A stretch of 64,000 nucleotides of DNA. Source: Leptobrachium leishanense (taxonomy: Eukaryota > Chordata > Amphibia > Anura > Megophryidae). The translations under genes and the position numbers were made by a program. Under the pieces are notes generated by a model. That model was not told the DNA's origin and made no database searches. It saw nothing but the letters and a program-made list of their open reading frames with translations. This document shows, in pieces, positions 22,178 to 33,460 of the stretch. The stretch's first letter is position 1, and every line of letters begins with the position of its first letter. The stretch is taken from contig CM019066.1 in assembly GCA_009667805.1 (NCBI GenBank), positions 8,184,001 through 8,248,000 on the forward strand, in the 5' to 3' direction.

Positions 22178-23288
22178 CCCTTTCGCTGTTGAGGCATTTC
22201 ACGCCTCTGTGCTGAGCTCATTTTTACTGGTTTCGCTCATGTTTAAGCGCGTTTTGAAGCCTTATTTTATTATATGACCCAGACATATTATATATTGTTC
22301 TTTCCGGCAGATTCATAAAATATCATTATTATATGTATACATCATGTCTTGTCTTTATAGTATAACAAAAAATGCAATAGCATTTGAATTTTCAAAAATT
22401 TACAATATGTAAAGTATTTTTTTTTTCACATTTTAACATTCAAGCATTTGCGGTTATATTTTCTATGGGGTAAAAAATTAGAAATGGGGACTCGTTACAT
22501 TTTTTTTGGGGAAAATTACGCGATTTTTAACAAACGCACCCCATACAAAAATCATTAGTGCAGCATCATTGTTCACATTATAATTGAAATGGGAATATTG
22601 CTGCATTAACAAACTAAAAAAATTTTTTTTATTTTTTTTTAAATATTTGTTTTAGATTTTTATTTTTTATTTATTTTTTATTAACATTTACATGGTCATA
22701 TTTGGTATCATTGGAAAGGCCATGCCCTGGCCGATCCAACAATACCAAGCATTAACCCCTAGCTGCCTTGGATCGGGACATTGGTGGCAACTAGGGGTTA
22801 ACTACAGGACTGACGTCATCGTGCTATGCGTTTGCTATGCACCATGACACCAGTCGTCAGGGGGAGTTCCCGGAAGCTTGGCCGACATCCAAGATGTCGG
22901 CCAGCTCCGGGAGAGGATCACGAGTCGGCGCCGAATCGTGATCCGGCACCCAAGAGGTTAAGGGCAGGCTATGCCCTTCCAAACCATGCCTGCCTTTAGC
23001 CGCTGGACCCCAGTGATCAGGAGGGAGAGGGGTCCAAAGGACCTCCCCCCTCATTTTCAGGCACCTTCTCCGCACTCGCACAAGGGGGCACCTGAAATAG
23101 ATGTCATCGCGCCAGCGCAATGACATCTATCTTCCCCCGAGGTCCCGGAGTGCCGGGCTGACATGCAAGATGTCAGCCCACACCGGTGGGGCCAGCAATC
23201 AGCCAGAATCCCGGCTGATTGCTGCCTCCTGTGCTAGGACGCGCTCAGCGCATCCATAGCAGAGGAGGTACACTTAGCAGCCAAGTGG
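22178..23288. mobile_element. piggyBac-like element, TTAA flanks, 1.1 kb
   Basis: TTAA lies on both sides (22174-22177, 23289-23292). The termini CCCTTTCGCTGTTGAG and, reversed, CCACTTGGCTGCTAAG match imperfectly. The interior has a GC-rich right half with inverted blocks such as GGGCAGGCTATGCCC and no transposase. A truncated relative is at 34927. Confidence 0.82.
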
Positions 23289-23299
23289 TTAAAAGGCCT

Positions 23300-24770
23300 T
23301 ACATTTTAATGGCTTCATAGCATCAATAATAACCCTATTATTACAATGGAGTATAGGAAGGACAGGCAATTTATAGGGAGGCTGTGGGTGCAATGGGGAG
23401 GGAAGTGGCAGGGTGCGGCCCGCACCCAGGTGACACCACCCCTAGGGTGACACCCTAAAACAAATAGAAAAAAAATCTATAACTATTTTACCAGGAAGGA
23501 TACAAAGCCAGCACTATGTCCGGCGGAGGCTGGAGCCAATCAGAACATCTTACGCAGCCTGCTGTGTGTGTGTACAAGCACTCAAGCAGGCTGCATGAGC
23601 AGCAGCTGCTCATGCAGCCTGCTCGAGTCCTTGTACACATACAACAGGCTGTGCATGCGTGAGATGTTCCTATAAGCTCTGCCAGTCAGCAGTGATCCCG
23701 GCTCCCGCTAAGCTCCTCCTTCACACTGACGCCATGCTTTGCGTGGTTGGCGCCAACGTCAGTTGTTCATGTAGAATTTGGGTAGGAGCAGACCAAGGCA
23801 AGCTGTGCCATTGTGGGGGACCCCTCCCCCCTCACTCCGCCTGGACTCTTTCGGAGAGGGACGACCAGAAAGCCAAGTATGTGTGCGTGTGCGTGTGTAG
23901 ACTACACTAACCAGTCACTGCCTTTACTATGCCACCAAGTTAATGTCTCTTTTACATCACTACTACTGCACCACCCAGTCAAAATTCTACCAGGCACTGT
24001 CACCCTCCTACACCTCAACCACTGTGCCACTACCTGGGTGGAAGGCCAGACACTCTGAAACAGACTGTACATGCTGAGAGTTCATTGATCTCAGCATGTA
24101 AAGGCTGTCTGAGAGTGAAAGGACTCCTATCACTCTGAGGCAGCCACTGCACCCCGGAAATGCTCATACACAGCATGCATTACTGTGAGGTTTATAGATG
24201 TGAAGCTCTGTGACACGCTTACGCACAGGGCACATTACTGAGAGCTTTATTGCTGTGCAGCTCTGTGATACAGTAAAGTGTATCACAGAACTGCACAGCA
24301 ACAAAACTCACAGTAATATGCCCTGTGAGTGAGCATATCACAGAGCACCATGTCAATAAACCTCACAGTAATGTGCAGTGTGTATGAGCGTATCACAGAA
24401 TCCACAGCAATAAAACTCACAGTAATGTGTAGTGTGTATGAGCATTCAGTGTTGAATGGGAGTTTTGATTTATGAGCAAGAGTAGTTAAAAAAAAAGAAA
24501 CTGTAAAACTCGGGGGGGGGGGGTGACACCAACCCTAGTGACGCCAATGGTTTATTTATCCTATGCAATAGTGTACCACATCAATAGCGTTACAAGGGGC
24601 AAGGAGGTGCAGAAGGTTGATCGCACATCAGGAGGGGAGGCTCCGGACACCGTGCGGTGAAGTCACATCATTGCTTGCAACCATTTTGGTTATAGTCAGC
24701 CAACATATTATAGACCGTGTACTGGCATTTTTATCCTGAGTGATGAAAAGGAACGAACACCACTGCATCT
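23300..24770. repeat. Repeat-rich tract with inverted and short direct repeats
   Basis: Near the left GTGACACCACCCCTAGGG and near the right GGGTGACACCAACCCTAG (about 24520) suggest termini of an old element. At 24230-24316 TTACTGAGAGCTTTATTGCTG and its near-mirror form a hairpin, and ATCACAGA...CACAGTAAT blocks recur to about 24430. A run of eleven G's lies at 24512. No gene seen. Confidence 0.5.
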
Positions 24771-24773
24771 CAC

Positions 24774-25484
24774 TGTTATGGTGGACCTGGCTTGACATGG
24801 TGCAGAAAGGGTGTGAGCTAAATGTGCAGTGATCACACATGAACCAGGATATGTATAACAGTAAAACAAGGAATTTATTATAAACCAGACTAATAAACAG
24901 CAAGGATCCAGAACTAAATACACATGAACATAAAGACCTGAGGACTATTGGCAAAACGTAGAAATAAACCAAAACACTAAGGTACAAAAGCAATACAAGA
25001 TACATACTGTACAAAGGGAGACAGAGATACCTGAACTAAAGAGCAATAATCATTAAACCAGATTAACACGAACAGATAAATAACCAAGGACCTATGTAAC
25101 AATAAGCAGACAGTAATAAAACAGAACTAAGCAGGGAAATTGCAAGACTATACCTGACACAGAAGTAACCTGAAGACAGACAGGGTACACAAAAGCAAAA
25201 TAGCACCTAAGCAAGACAGATATCAAAATGAATGCATGGGCTGTGAAAACAGAAGCAGAATCAGGATCCAAATCAGAATGAGGCTAGATCAGAATGAGGA
25301 TACAGATCAAAATGAGGCAGCCCACTTCCTTGGGTGATGCCTCCTTATATACAGAGTTCACTAAGAACAAATGAGTCCAGGTGAGTATCCAGGGCTGGAA
25401 AATCCAAGGAGGAAATGAAAGTCCAGAACATCTATGCAAAGTTCACATAATCCAGAGGGGGAGCCAGGGACCCAGAACGTCACA
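24774..25484 (-). mobile_element. Solo LTR
   Basis: It begins TGTTATGG and ends CGTCACA, with an exact 5-bp duplication CTCAC on each side (24769-24773 and 25485-25489). TG...CA ends with a 5-bp duplication indicate an LTR. On the minus strand TATATAAGG lies near 25355 and AATAAA farther on, so transcription would run leftward. No internal region or second LTR is present. The family is not identified. Confidence 0.82.
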
Positions 25485-25610
25485 CTCACCAATATAAAAA
25501 CATAAAACAGCACCTCAACTATGAGCTCTAATTCTTGTTGAATAGGGCTTTCATCAGGTGGGTAGCACATAGCTTGCTGTTTATATGGCTGGGTGAGGGG
25601 TTATTGTCAA

Positions 25611-25690
25611 TTAAGTATATACTCTGCGTCGGCCTTGTTAATGAAGTGTGTACTCTGCGTCGGCCTTTATTAATGTGGTATATACACGGT
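25611..25690. repeat. 31-bp minisatellite, left part
   Basis: Units like CTCTGCGTCGGCCTTGTTAA with GTGGTATATA repeat here and resume at 27341, so the hAT element at 25696 split one array. Confidence 0.85.
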
Positions 25691-25779
25691 GTCGGCAGTG
25701 GCGTAGCGTGGGTTGTCAGCGCCCGGGGCCAGCAAAGAATTGTGCGCCCCCCCCCCAACCTGTGGACGTTATCGATATT

Positions 25780-26960
25780 GCCCCAGCTCACACATGGATT
25801 TGCCCCCCAGCTCACACATGGATTTGCCCCCAGCTCATGGATTTGCCCCAGCTCTCACATGGATTTGCCCCCAGCTCATGGATTTGCCCCCAGCTCGTGG
25901 ATTTGCCCCCCAGCTCATGGATTTGCCCCCAGCTCATGGATTTGCCAAACTCATGGATTTGCCCCCCAGCTCACTCATGGATTTGCCCCCCAGCTCACGG
26001 GGATTTGCCTCCAGCTCATAGATTTGCCCCAGCTCTCACATGGATTTGCCTCAGCTCTCACATGGATTTGCCTCAGCTCTCACATGGATTTGCCCCCATC
26101 TCATGGATTTGCCCCCCAGCTCACTCATGGATTTGCCCCCCAGCTCACTCATGGATTTGCCCCCCAGCTCACTCATGGATTTGCCCCCAGCTCATGGATT
26201 TGCCCCAAGCTCATGGATTTGCCCCCCAGCTCACTCATGGATTTGCCCCCAGCTCACTCATGGATTTGCCCCCAGCTCTCACATGGATTTGCCCCAGCTC
26301 TCACATGGATTTGCCCCCATCTCATGGATTTGCCCCAGCTCATGGATTTGCCCCCAGCTCATGGATTTGCCCCCAGCTCATGGATTTGCCCCAGCTCATG
26401 GATTTGCCCCCCAGCTCATGGATTTGCCCCCAGCTCACTCATGGATTTGCCCCCATCTCAGCCCATCTCATGGATTTGCCCCCATCTCATGGATTTGCCC
26501 CCAGCTCACTCATGGATTTGCCATCTCATGGATTTGCCCCCCAGCTCACTCATGGATTTGCCCCCCAGCTCATGGATGCCCCCAAGCTCATGGATTTGCC
26601 CCCCAGCTCACTCATGGATTTGCCCCCCAGCTCTCACATGGATTTGCCCCAGCTCTCACATGGATTTGCCCCCCAGCTCACTCATGGATTTGCCCCCCAG
26701 CTCTCACATGGATTTGCCCCCCAGCTCATGGATTTGCCCCAAGCTCATGGATTTGCCCCCCAGCTCACTCATGGATTTGCCCCCCAGCTCTCACATGGAT
26801 TTGCCCCAGCTCTCACATGGATTTGCCCCCAGCTCACTCATGGATTTCCCCCCAGCTCTCACATGGATTTGCCCCAGCTCTCACATGGATTTGCCCCCAT
26901 CTCATGGATTTGCCCCCAGCTCATGGATTTGCCCCTAGCCCTTACCTGGATATTGCCCCA
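25780..26960. repeat. CTCATGGATTTGCCCC minisatellite
   Basis: About 50 units of CAGCTCATGGATTTGCCCC in several lengths; longer types contain CAGCTCACTC or CAGCTCTCAC before ATGGATTTG. Variant types are interspersed rather than blocked. Overlapping frames of up to about 470 codons here encode only reiterated DLPPSSLM- and HGFAPSS-type strings and are artefacts. Confidence 0.95.
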
Positions 26961-26975
26961 GGCCCCAGCTCCGGC

Positions 26976-27253
26976 GGGGGTTGAGGGGACCGGGACCCAG
27001 ATGCCGGGCAGCGCGGGAGCGCCTGCCCGGTCTTTAACAGTCCGTCCTGTTAGGTGATGCCGCGCAGCCGGTCACGTGGTCCGGCCAATCAGGTGGTACA
27101 GAGACTCCGTACCACCTGATTAGCCGGACCACGTGACCGGCTGCGCACGCCGCGCACGCCGCCGCCGCGCAGCCGCATCACCTAACAGGACGGACTGTTA
27201 AAGACCGGGCAGGCGCTCCCGCGCTGCCCGGCATCTGCGTCCCCTCAACCCCC
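26976..27253. repeat. GC-rich inverted repeat, about 125-bp arms
   Basis: 26976-27099 pairs with 27109-27253. Shared arms include GGGGGTTGAGGGGAC, CCGGGCAGCGCGGGAGCGCC, CAGTCCGTCCTGTTAGGTGA and AATCAGGTGGTAC around a 9-nt loop. The right arm has an extra GCC-rich block of about 27 bp. It is able to form a strong cruciform or hairpin. Confidence 0.9.
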
Positions 27254-27340
27254 GGGCCAGTTTTAGGGGCGCAAATGCGCCCCTAACAAAACTGCGCCCG
27301 GGGCCACGGCCCCCCCAGCCCCCCCCACGCTACGCCACAG

Positions 27341-27465
27341 GGTGTCGGCCTTGTTAATGTGGTATATACTCTGCGTCAGCCTTGTTAATGTGGTATATAC
27401 TCTGCGTCGGCCTTGTTAATGAAGTGTGTACTCTGCGTCGGCCTTGTTAATGTGGTATATATTCT
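27341..27465. repeat. 31-bp minisatellite, right part
   Basis: Continues the array interrupted at 25696. Two types alternate, TTAATGTGGTATATACTC and TTAATGAAGTGTGTACTC. Confidence 0.85.
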
Positions 27466-27655
27466 TTAATAATAATGAGCGAGGAAAACACTTCTGGATC
27501 AACCTTCAGTCTGAGATGAAAACCAACTACTTATAGAATGGACAAAATTGGTATATTTAAATGTAATGAATTAATTCTTTCAGAATTCAAACACAAATTG
27601 CACAAAGTGCTTCTGTCTCTTAGATGTGCAGAATCAACTAAATTGCAGATTTTTG

Positions 27656-28345
27656 TAAAGGGCCAATACCACCATAAAAATAAAAGGTCTTTATTGTGTT
27701 TATTTGATGTTGCTGATCTCTTACATGTGCTTTTGTTTTTCTCTTGTATGTTTAGTTAAGAAAATATTTTACTCTATATGTGTCACTGGGCGCAACCATT
27801 GTGTGATCTTTTGTGTTGTATACTGCCCCCCCCCCACAGTATCTTTACCACACTTGCTCCTCACTGTGTGGCTTTGGTCATAGAATGGAGTCTATGGGTC
27901 GATCACTGAGACAAATCACTGCATTGCGTGGGATCTATTCAAAGGACATCACCAGGGTGGATTAGAAGTCTTTTAAGCTCCTTGTTTTAACTCATCAGCT
28001 GCCATCTCTTATCTTGAGTAGCCCTGCCCAACACAATACACCCATGCTGTGTTGTCTAAACATTTCATCCTCCAGCTCATTAACTTTTAAATACTGTATA
28101 GGATAAAGCACAGCCACAAAGTAAAACGTTTGCACAGGGTTTGGTAAAGGTTGCATCAAGGGAAAAGTCCACAAAATGGAAACAGGAGATAAAACTAATT
28201 ATTTTTCTCCTTTTTACATGCAATTCCTTCAATCAAAGAAAATATACAGTAGCATGTGTTTTATAAGGTGTTTCTTTGTTTGTAATGCACACAATCTAGT
28301 TACAGCTTATGTAAGAGACAGTGTCTGTTTAATGATCTAAGGTCC
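27656..28345 (+). mobile_element. AAAGGGCCAATACCACC-type MITE
   Basis: It starts AAAGGGCCAATACCACCAT and resembles the reverse complement of 51915-52506 from end to end, finishing near TAGTTACAGCTTATGTAAG. It carries a run of nine C's at 27827 where the sister copies have similar homopolymers. No coding content. Confidence 0.75.
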
Positions 28346-28500
28346 TAACTCTAGTGCTCACATACGTGCGTTATGGCCACATCACCTCCCGAATGCTATC
28401 AGGTTAAAAAACGCGTTAGCGTATTGGTATTAGCGCTTTTTAGCGCCAGTTTACTGTACTTTGCTCTCCCTATGGTTAACATGGGGAGTGCAAAGTGTAA

Positions 28501-28914
28501 GGCTAGGGTCAGACGAACGCATCTACAGTCAAAAAGTGCGTTGATGCATCTGAACACATTTTTTCACGGAAGACGCGATAGCGGTCATACGATGCGCAAT
28601 GTCGGCCGTATTTTTTGACGGAGCTATAAAAAACAAATGGACGTGATGTTGGCCGGACATGTGAAGCTTCTGACGTCTCCTAATCACACACACACACACA
28701 CGCCGCTATGCCGATGCAGCGCACTCTGTGCGTCAGTACTAGCGGTTCCACTTTCTCGAAAAAATGCATTTGTTTGCCGCTTGCGTTGCACGGCCGAACT
28801 TTCGTGCGGCTGTACTTCGTATATTGGCCGGCATTGAGTGTCATTTGCTGCTACTACGGCCGTACTAAAGTGCGGCTCAACGCACGTTCGCACTGCGTTC
28901 GTCTGACCCCAGCC
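28501..28914. mobile_element. Harbinger-type MITE, subfamily 1
   Basis: GGCTAGGGTCAGACGAACGC to CTGACCCCAGCC, with TAA on both sides (28498-28500, 28915-28917). The interior matches the copy at 21077 with divergence. Confidence 0.92.
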
Positions 28915-28944
28915 TAAGCAAGGAATAATATTCCTAAGGATCAC

Positions 28945-29118
28945 AAAGTCCTAACGCTAATTACAAACAGCTGTCGCTAACAAAAAAGGTTCGCTACAGC
29001 TTAGAGCTGGTGCTAACTGATTCTGCGATCACTACACGACATGCAGGATCTCGCGCAAGGTGAGATCCTGTCGGTCATGTGACCCGGCAACAGAAGCCTC
29101 CATGGAGGGGATGCTCAG
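28945..29118 (-). repeat. Dispersed repeat, minus-strand copy
   Basis: Reverse complement of the repeat at about 10690-11000. It contains GTCCTAACGCTAATTAC and CTCCATGGAGGGGATGC. Confidence 0.7.
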
Positions 29119-29369
29119 GATGACACTTTGGTGCTCTTTGAAGACGTTCTCCAACTTTTTTCATGTGGCTCTGTCGACTCCATCTTTGGTGCACTACTAT
29201 GACCTCTTGGCTTAATGAAACCGCCAAAGTGCACCTAACGGTTTAGTGAATAGACCCTTAAGGATCTCTAAATTTTGAAGTGATTATCACATATTTTCCA
29301 TTCACAAAATTTTAAATTTGGAAACAAACCCATTTCTTTCAAGAGTGTTAATTGACCTTAGTACATTAA

Positions 29370-30547
29370 CCCCTTAAGGACCGCTGACGTACGCTGTACG
29401 TCCTGTCCACAGGTCTCCCTTAGACCCGCGGACGTACAGGGTACGTCAGCGGCGCCAAATCCCCCTCCCGCCCGATACTCACCTCCCTCGCTGGATCCCT
29501 CGGCGATCTGGCAGGGAGGAAGCCTGCCCATGTGATTTACATGGGCAGGCGAGGTTGATGACTTCGCCACGCTGCGTGGTGACGTCATCAGCAGGCGTCC
29601 CCATGCAAATCAATGGAGGGGAGGGGGGGCTCCTTCGGAGCCCTCTATCTCCAACCATTGAAGCTAGGGAGATGCTGTTTGCACTGCTGAAAAGGGGAGA
29701 GTCTCCCCTTTTCAGCGGTGTATAGCATTAACAGTTTCACCGCCGAATCACGTTTCGGCGCCAATTGGTGCCAAAACGCGATTCGAACCTGGGAGGGGGG
29801 GCTGACATCTTGGATGTCAGCCAAGCCTCCAGGTCCCCCTCCCACCCACTAACAACCTCACCATATGTGTGACGATGTCAGTGGGCCAGTTAACCATCTA
29901 GCTGCCATGTAGAGATAAGGGGACCCTAAGGATCCCCATATCTCCCGATCCATGGCAGCTAGATGGTCATATTCGACATCATTTGAAAGGCCTGATCACG
30001 GCCTTTCCAATGATACCAAACATGACCAGGTTTGGTTTAAAAACAAATTAAAAAATAAAAAAAAAAATGTTTTTTTTTTTTTAAAAAAAAATTTGTCTGA
30101 GGGGGTTTAATTAAATAGGACCTAGGCGGTCATCTCAAAATAATTAGCACAAAGTGGTTAGAATGAAAGCAGCGCACATAGGTGAACTGGCTCAGCAGTG
30201 AAGGGGTTAAAAAGCATACATATGTAAAAATTGGGTATTTCTAGTCTCAGGACAAAATTTTTAACCTATTTAGCCGGGGTCTTTTTGGGTGGTTGTAGAT
30301 TTTTGGGATTAAATTACGAAAAAGTGTGTTTTTAACCATTTTTTTCATAGTAAATTATTCGATATGATTGAAATAATGGTATTTCTAGAAAGTCCATTTA
30401 ATGGCGGGAAAAAATGTGTATAATATGTGTGGGTTGAATAAACGAGTAAGAGGAAAATTTGACCTAAACACTAATAGCGCAGAAACGTAAAAACAGCAGC
30501 GGTCACTAAAAGACGGATTTGTGTAAAACCGCCCGGTCACTAAGGGG
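29370..30547. mobile_element. piggyBac-like element, TTAA flanks, 1.2 kb
   Basis: TTAA at 29366-29369 and 30548-30551. The termini are CCCCTTAAGGACCGCTGACG and, reversed, CCCCTTAGTGACCGGGCGG. The interior shows inverted blocks (AGCTGCCATG...CATGGCAGCT). It has no transposase. The next Harbinger MITE uses the last three bases of this TTAA as its target. Confidence 0.85.
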
Positions 30548-30551
30548 TTAA

Positions 30552-31000
30552 GGCTAGGGTCAGACGAGCGTGATTTCTACGGACTGTACGTCCGTGCAGT
30601 ACGGACATCGTCAGTACGGAAGACGCAGTAGTGGTCACACAGTCCGTTTTTTCACTGAAGTTATTTTTGACGGATGTAGGAGGGAAAAATAAAATTAAAA
30701 TGCAAAACCATTTTGTCTGTGAAAAATGCTGGACGTATAAATGCAGTCCGTCCGACCACGTTCCATCACTCACACACAAAGCTATGCGGACGTTGCGGAC
30801 GCAGCGCACTTTGTGCGGCCATTCTAGCGGTAGTACGTTCTTGCCTGCCTTGCGTCCGTGGGCCCCGGCCGTTGTGCGTCCGCAGTTCAGTGCGGACGTA
30901 CTTCATGTAACGGGCTCCGATGGGCTTCCTGTCATGTTATCACGGACGTACTTTTAGGCGCAATCACGGACGTGAACACTACGCTCGTCTGACAGCAGCC
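30552..31000. mobile_element. Harbinger-type MITE, subfamily 2
   Basis: GGCTAGGGTCAGACGAGCGT to CGTCTGACAGCAGCC, with TAA on both sides. The interior (GGACTGTACGTCCGTGCAGT, ATGCTGGACGTATAAATGCA) defines subfamily 2, which shares termini but not the interior with subfamily 1. Confidence 0.92.
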
Positions 31001-31003
31001 TAA

Positions 31004-31601
31004 GAGATTTCAAGTGGTGTGATTTATGCCAGCCAGGGAAGCTAAACATACAATTAGACAGAGATACTTTGTAATTTTGTAGTAGCATTCATTCTCCAGT
31101 GATAGCTTGATGAATATATTGTTTATACTAGCAAAAAATTGATTTATTCAGCCTTTTATGTAGGTTACACTGGTGATAGCAATACACTAGCTCTATCAAT
31201 CAATGTAAGCGCATTCCTTTCATGCTCTACTTACGTCAATGGAAAATTAGGCTATTGAGCAGATTGTCCTTTATGACCCTTTGCGTTTAAACTACTTGTT
31301 ATGTGCGAGAGCAAGAGAGAGAAGTAGCTGAAAATGCAGATTGGTCCGACTACAACATTAAAATCTAATAATTCAATGTTCACAATGCAATACTGGGACA
31401 CAGGACCTCAGAGACGATCGCTTCTCAAGGCTCATCACGTCACGTGTTCTGCAGTCCTATCAGTATCAGTCAGGGCCGGATTTACATCTCAGGAGCCTGC
31501 AGACACAGAAATCTAAAGGGCGCCCTCCCCAAAAAAAAAAAAAAAAAACATAAAAAAGGGCCAAAACTACTTAGCTGAACCAATGTGTAATAACTCATTG
31601 C
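31004..31601. other. No gene seen
   Basis: AT-rich sequence with a run of A's near 31530. Short frames only. Confidence 0.35.
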
Positions 31602-32133
31602 CCCATCGCCTCCACATTTCATCCCAGTGTGGGAAATGAGAAAGTGAGTTAAGGCAGTAGGGGTTATCCAGAGAGAGCCGATCTGGTCCCAAAATGTCAC
31701 CGAACAGGTAATTTCCCCGTATGGTGACATTTCGGGGCCATTCAGCTATTCAGAGAGCAGGCAGTTCACCAAGTACGGTGCCTGTGCGAAGGCAGTGAAA
31801 TCCCCCATAGAGAAGCAATGGTTAATCTATTTAGAGACACCGAACAGAGAAAAGTTGATGAAGTGCCATGCTGTTCGGTGGTTTCATTTGGCAGGTTTAT
31901 TCAGGCGAATCCCATAGGCTTCAATGTTAAAAATATTCCCGTTTTAATGCAATATCTAATAAACCGTTTATTATTTTAAATCAGCAGTAAAAAGTCTCTT
32001 TAGATTTTTTTTTAGGATCTTTTAGCCATTTTTCAGGACTTCAAATTTTTTTCTTAAAGCGATTTCTTTTTTTTGTAACAGACCTACACTATATTGCCAA
32101 AAGTATTTGCTCATCTGCCCAGCTCCTGATTTA

Positions 32134-32581
32134 GGCTGGGGTCAGACGAGCGCAGTGTTAACGTCCGTGTTGCCGCACATAAGTACGTCCGTGATAGCAT
32201 ACAATTGTGTTAAATGGAGCCCCACACACGTAGTACGTCCGCACAGAAGTGCGGGGGCTGACGGACGCTGCAAACGGACGCAGGTTAGGCAAGAACGTAA
32301 TACTGCTAGAACGGACGTGCAGAGTGCGCCACGTCCACAACGTCCGCATAGCTTTGTGTGTGAGTGATGGAGCATGGTCAGACGGACTGCATTTATACGT
32401 CCAGCATTTTTGACGGACAGAATGTTTTTTCATTGTAATTTATTTTCCCCTCCTACATCCGTCAAAAAATAACTTCAGTGAAAAAACGGACTGTGTGACC
32501 ACTACTGCGTCATCCGTACTGACGATGTCCGTACTGCACGGACGTACAGTCCGTACAAAATGCGCTCATCTGACCCTAGCC
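32134..32581. mobile_element. Harbinger-type MITE, subfamily 2, nested
   Basis: GGCTGGGGTCAGACGAGCGC to CTGACCCTAGCC. Preceded by TTA and followed by TAA. Reverse orientation relative to the copy at 30552. Confidence 0.88.
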
Positions 32582-32584
32582 TAA

Positions 32585-33009
32585 GGCTAGGGTCAGACTG
32601 AGGCAGTGCGAACGCGCGTTCTGGCGCACTTAATCACAGCCGTGCTAGCAGCAGATGCCGGGCAATGACGGCCAATATACGAAGTACGGTCGCACAAAAG
32701 TCCGGCTGCGCAACGCAAGTGGAAAATGAACGCATTTTTTCGAGAACGTTAAACCACTAGTACTGACGTACAGAGTGCGCTGCGTCCGCTAGCGGCGTGT
32801 GTGCGTGAATTGGAGACATCAGACGCTGCTAATGTCCGGCCAACATAACGTCCAGATGCAAGAAGTGTTTTATTGATGATCCGTACAAAATCACGGATGA
32901 AACTGCGCATCGTATGACCGCTATTGCGTATTCCGTGAAAAAATACGTCCATTCTTCGAACGCACATTTTCACGGACAACGTGAAAAATGCGTTAGTCTG
33001 ACCCTAGCC
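32585..33009. mobile_element. Harbinger-type MITE, subfamily 1, nested
   Basis: GGCTAGGGTCAGACTGAGGC to GTCTGACCCTAGCC. Preceded by TAA and followed by TTA. The pair of MITEs as a whole is bounded by TTA (32131-32133 and 33010-33012), so one probably entered at the edge of the other. Confidence 0.88.
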
Positions 33010-33460
33010 TTAGATGGGTGAGCGAATACTTTTGGCAATATAGTGTATTTATTATCATACATAGGATTTTATATGTAAATTCCAGACATTTTCATTCAGT
33101 AGTTTTTGTTGCAAACAGCGTTTCAATTTTGACACTTTCAAGCATATTGTTTTTTTTACCCAGTTTGATAGCTTGTCGATTTTTTTCTGGCAGTTGGTCT
33201 GCGCTGTATTTGTGCCATCACCTCCACGCTTGCTGACAGTGTGGGAAATGAGAAGGTGAGTTATTGCAGTATCATTGTTCCCTTTATTAATTGAAAAGTG
33301 AACAACAGTGCTGCCTTGGGAAAAAATAAGATATTTTTATATTTTATTTGTTATTATAACTTTACATAAATCTGACCATGTTTGCTATTACTGGAAAGTC
33401 TATACTCTGGCCTTTTCCCTGATATGTCCCTCTATCATACAGGGTTCCAGAGATCCAGGG

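Larger units (their letters stand above)
25696..27340. mobile_element. hAT-type element with internal minisatellite and cruciform
   Basis: The termini are CAGTGGCGTAGCGTGGG and CCCACGCTACGCCACAG (one mismatch near the tip). The exact 8-bp target duplication is GGTGTCGG (25688-25695 and 27341-27348). The host site is the 31-bp minisatellite. The interior holds only repeats and no transposase. Confidence 0.9.
32087..33045. mobile_element. Tc1/mariner MITE, split by Harbinger MITEs
   Basis: The TIRs are CACTATATTGCCAAAAGTAT and its mirror (ATACTTTTGGCAATATAGTG), with TA on both sides (32085-32086, 33046-33047). Only about 45 bp of the left end and 33 bp of the right end are its own sequence; two Harbinger MITEs fill the middle. 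Confidence 0.9.
31660..33215 (+). mobile_element. GGGTTATTCAGAG family element carrying nested insertions
   Basis: It begins GGGGTTATCCAGAGAGAGCC and follows the 4319 copy to 32084 (TTTTTTGTAACAGACC). It is interrupted by a Tc1-type MITE and resumes at 33046 (TATTTATTATCATACATAGG, TTCCAGACATTTTCATTCAG). It stops near 33215 before the GC-rich end. Confidence 0.8.

Noticed and set aside
25535..27057. Overlapping open frames of 467 and 469 codons
   Set aside because: They are reiterated translations of the CTCATGGATTTGCCCC minisatellite in all three frames, with no non-repeat domain.
29770..29795. tRNA B box-like CGATTCGAACCTGGG
   Set aside because: No A box at the right distance and no cloverleaf; it lies in a TTAA-flanked element.
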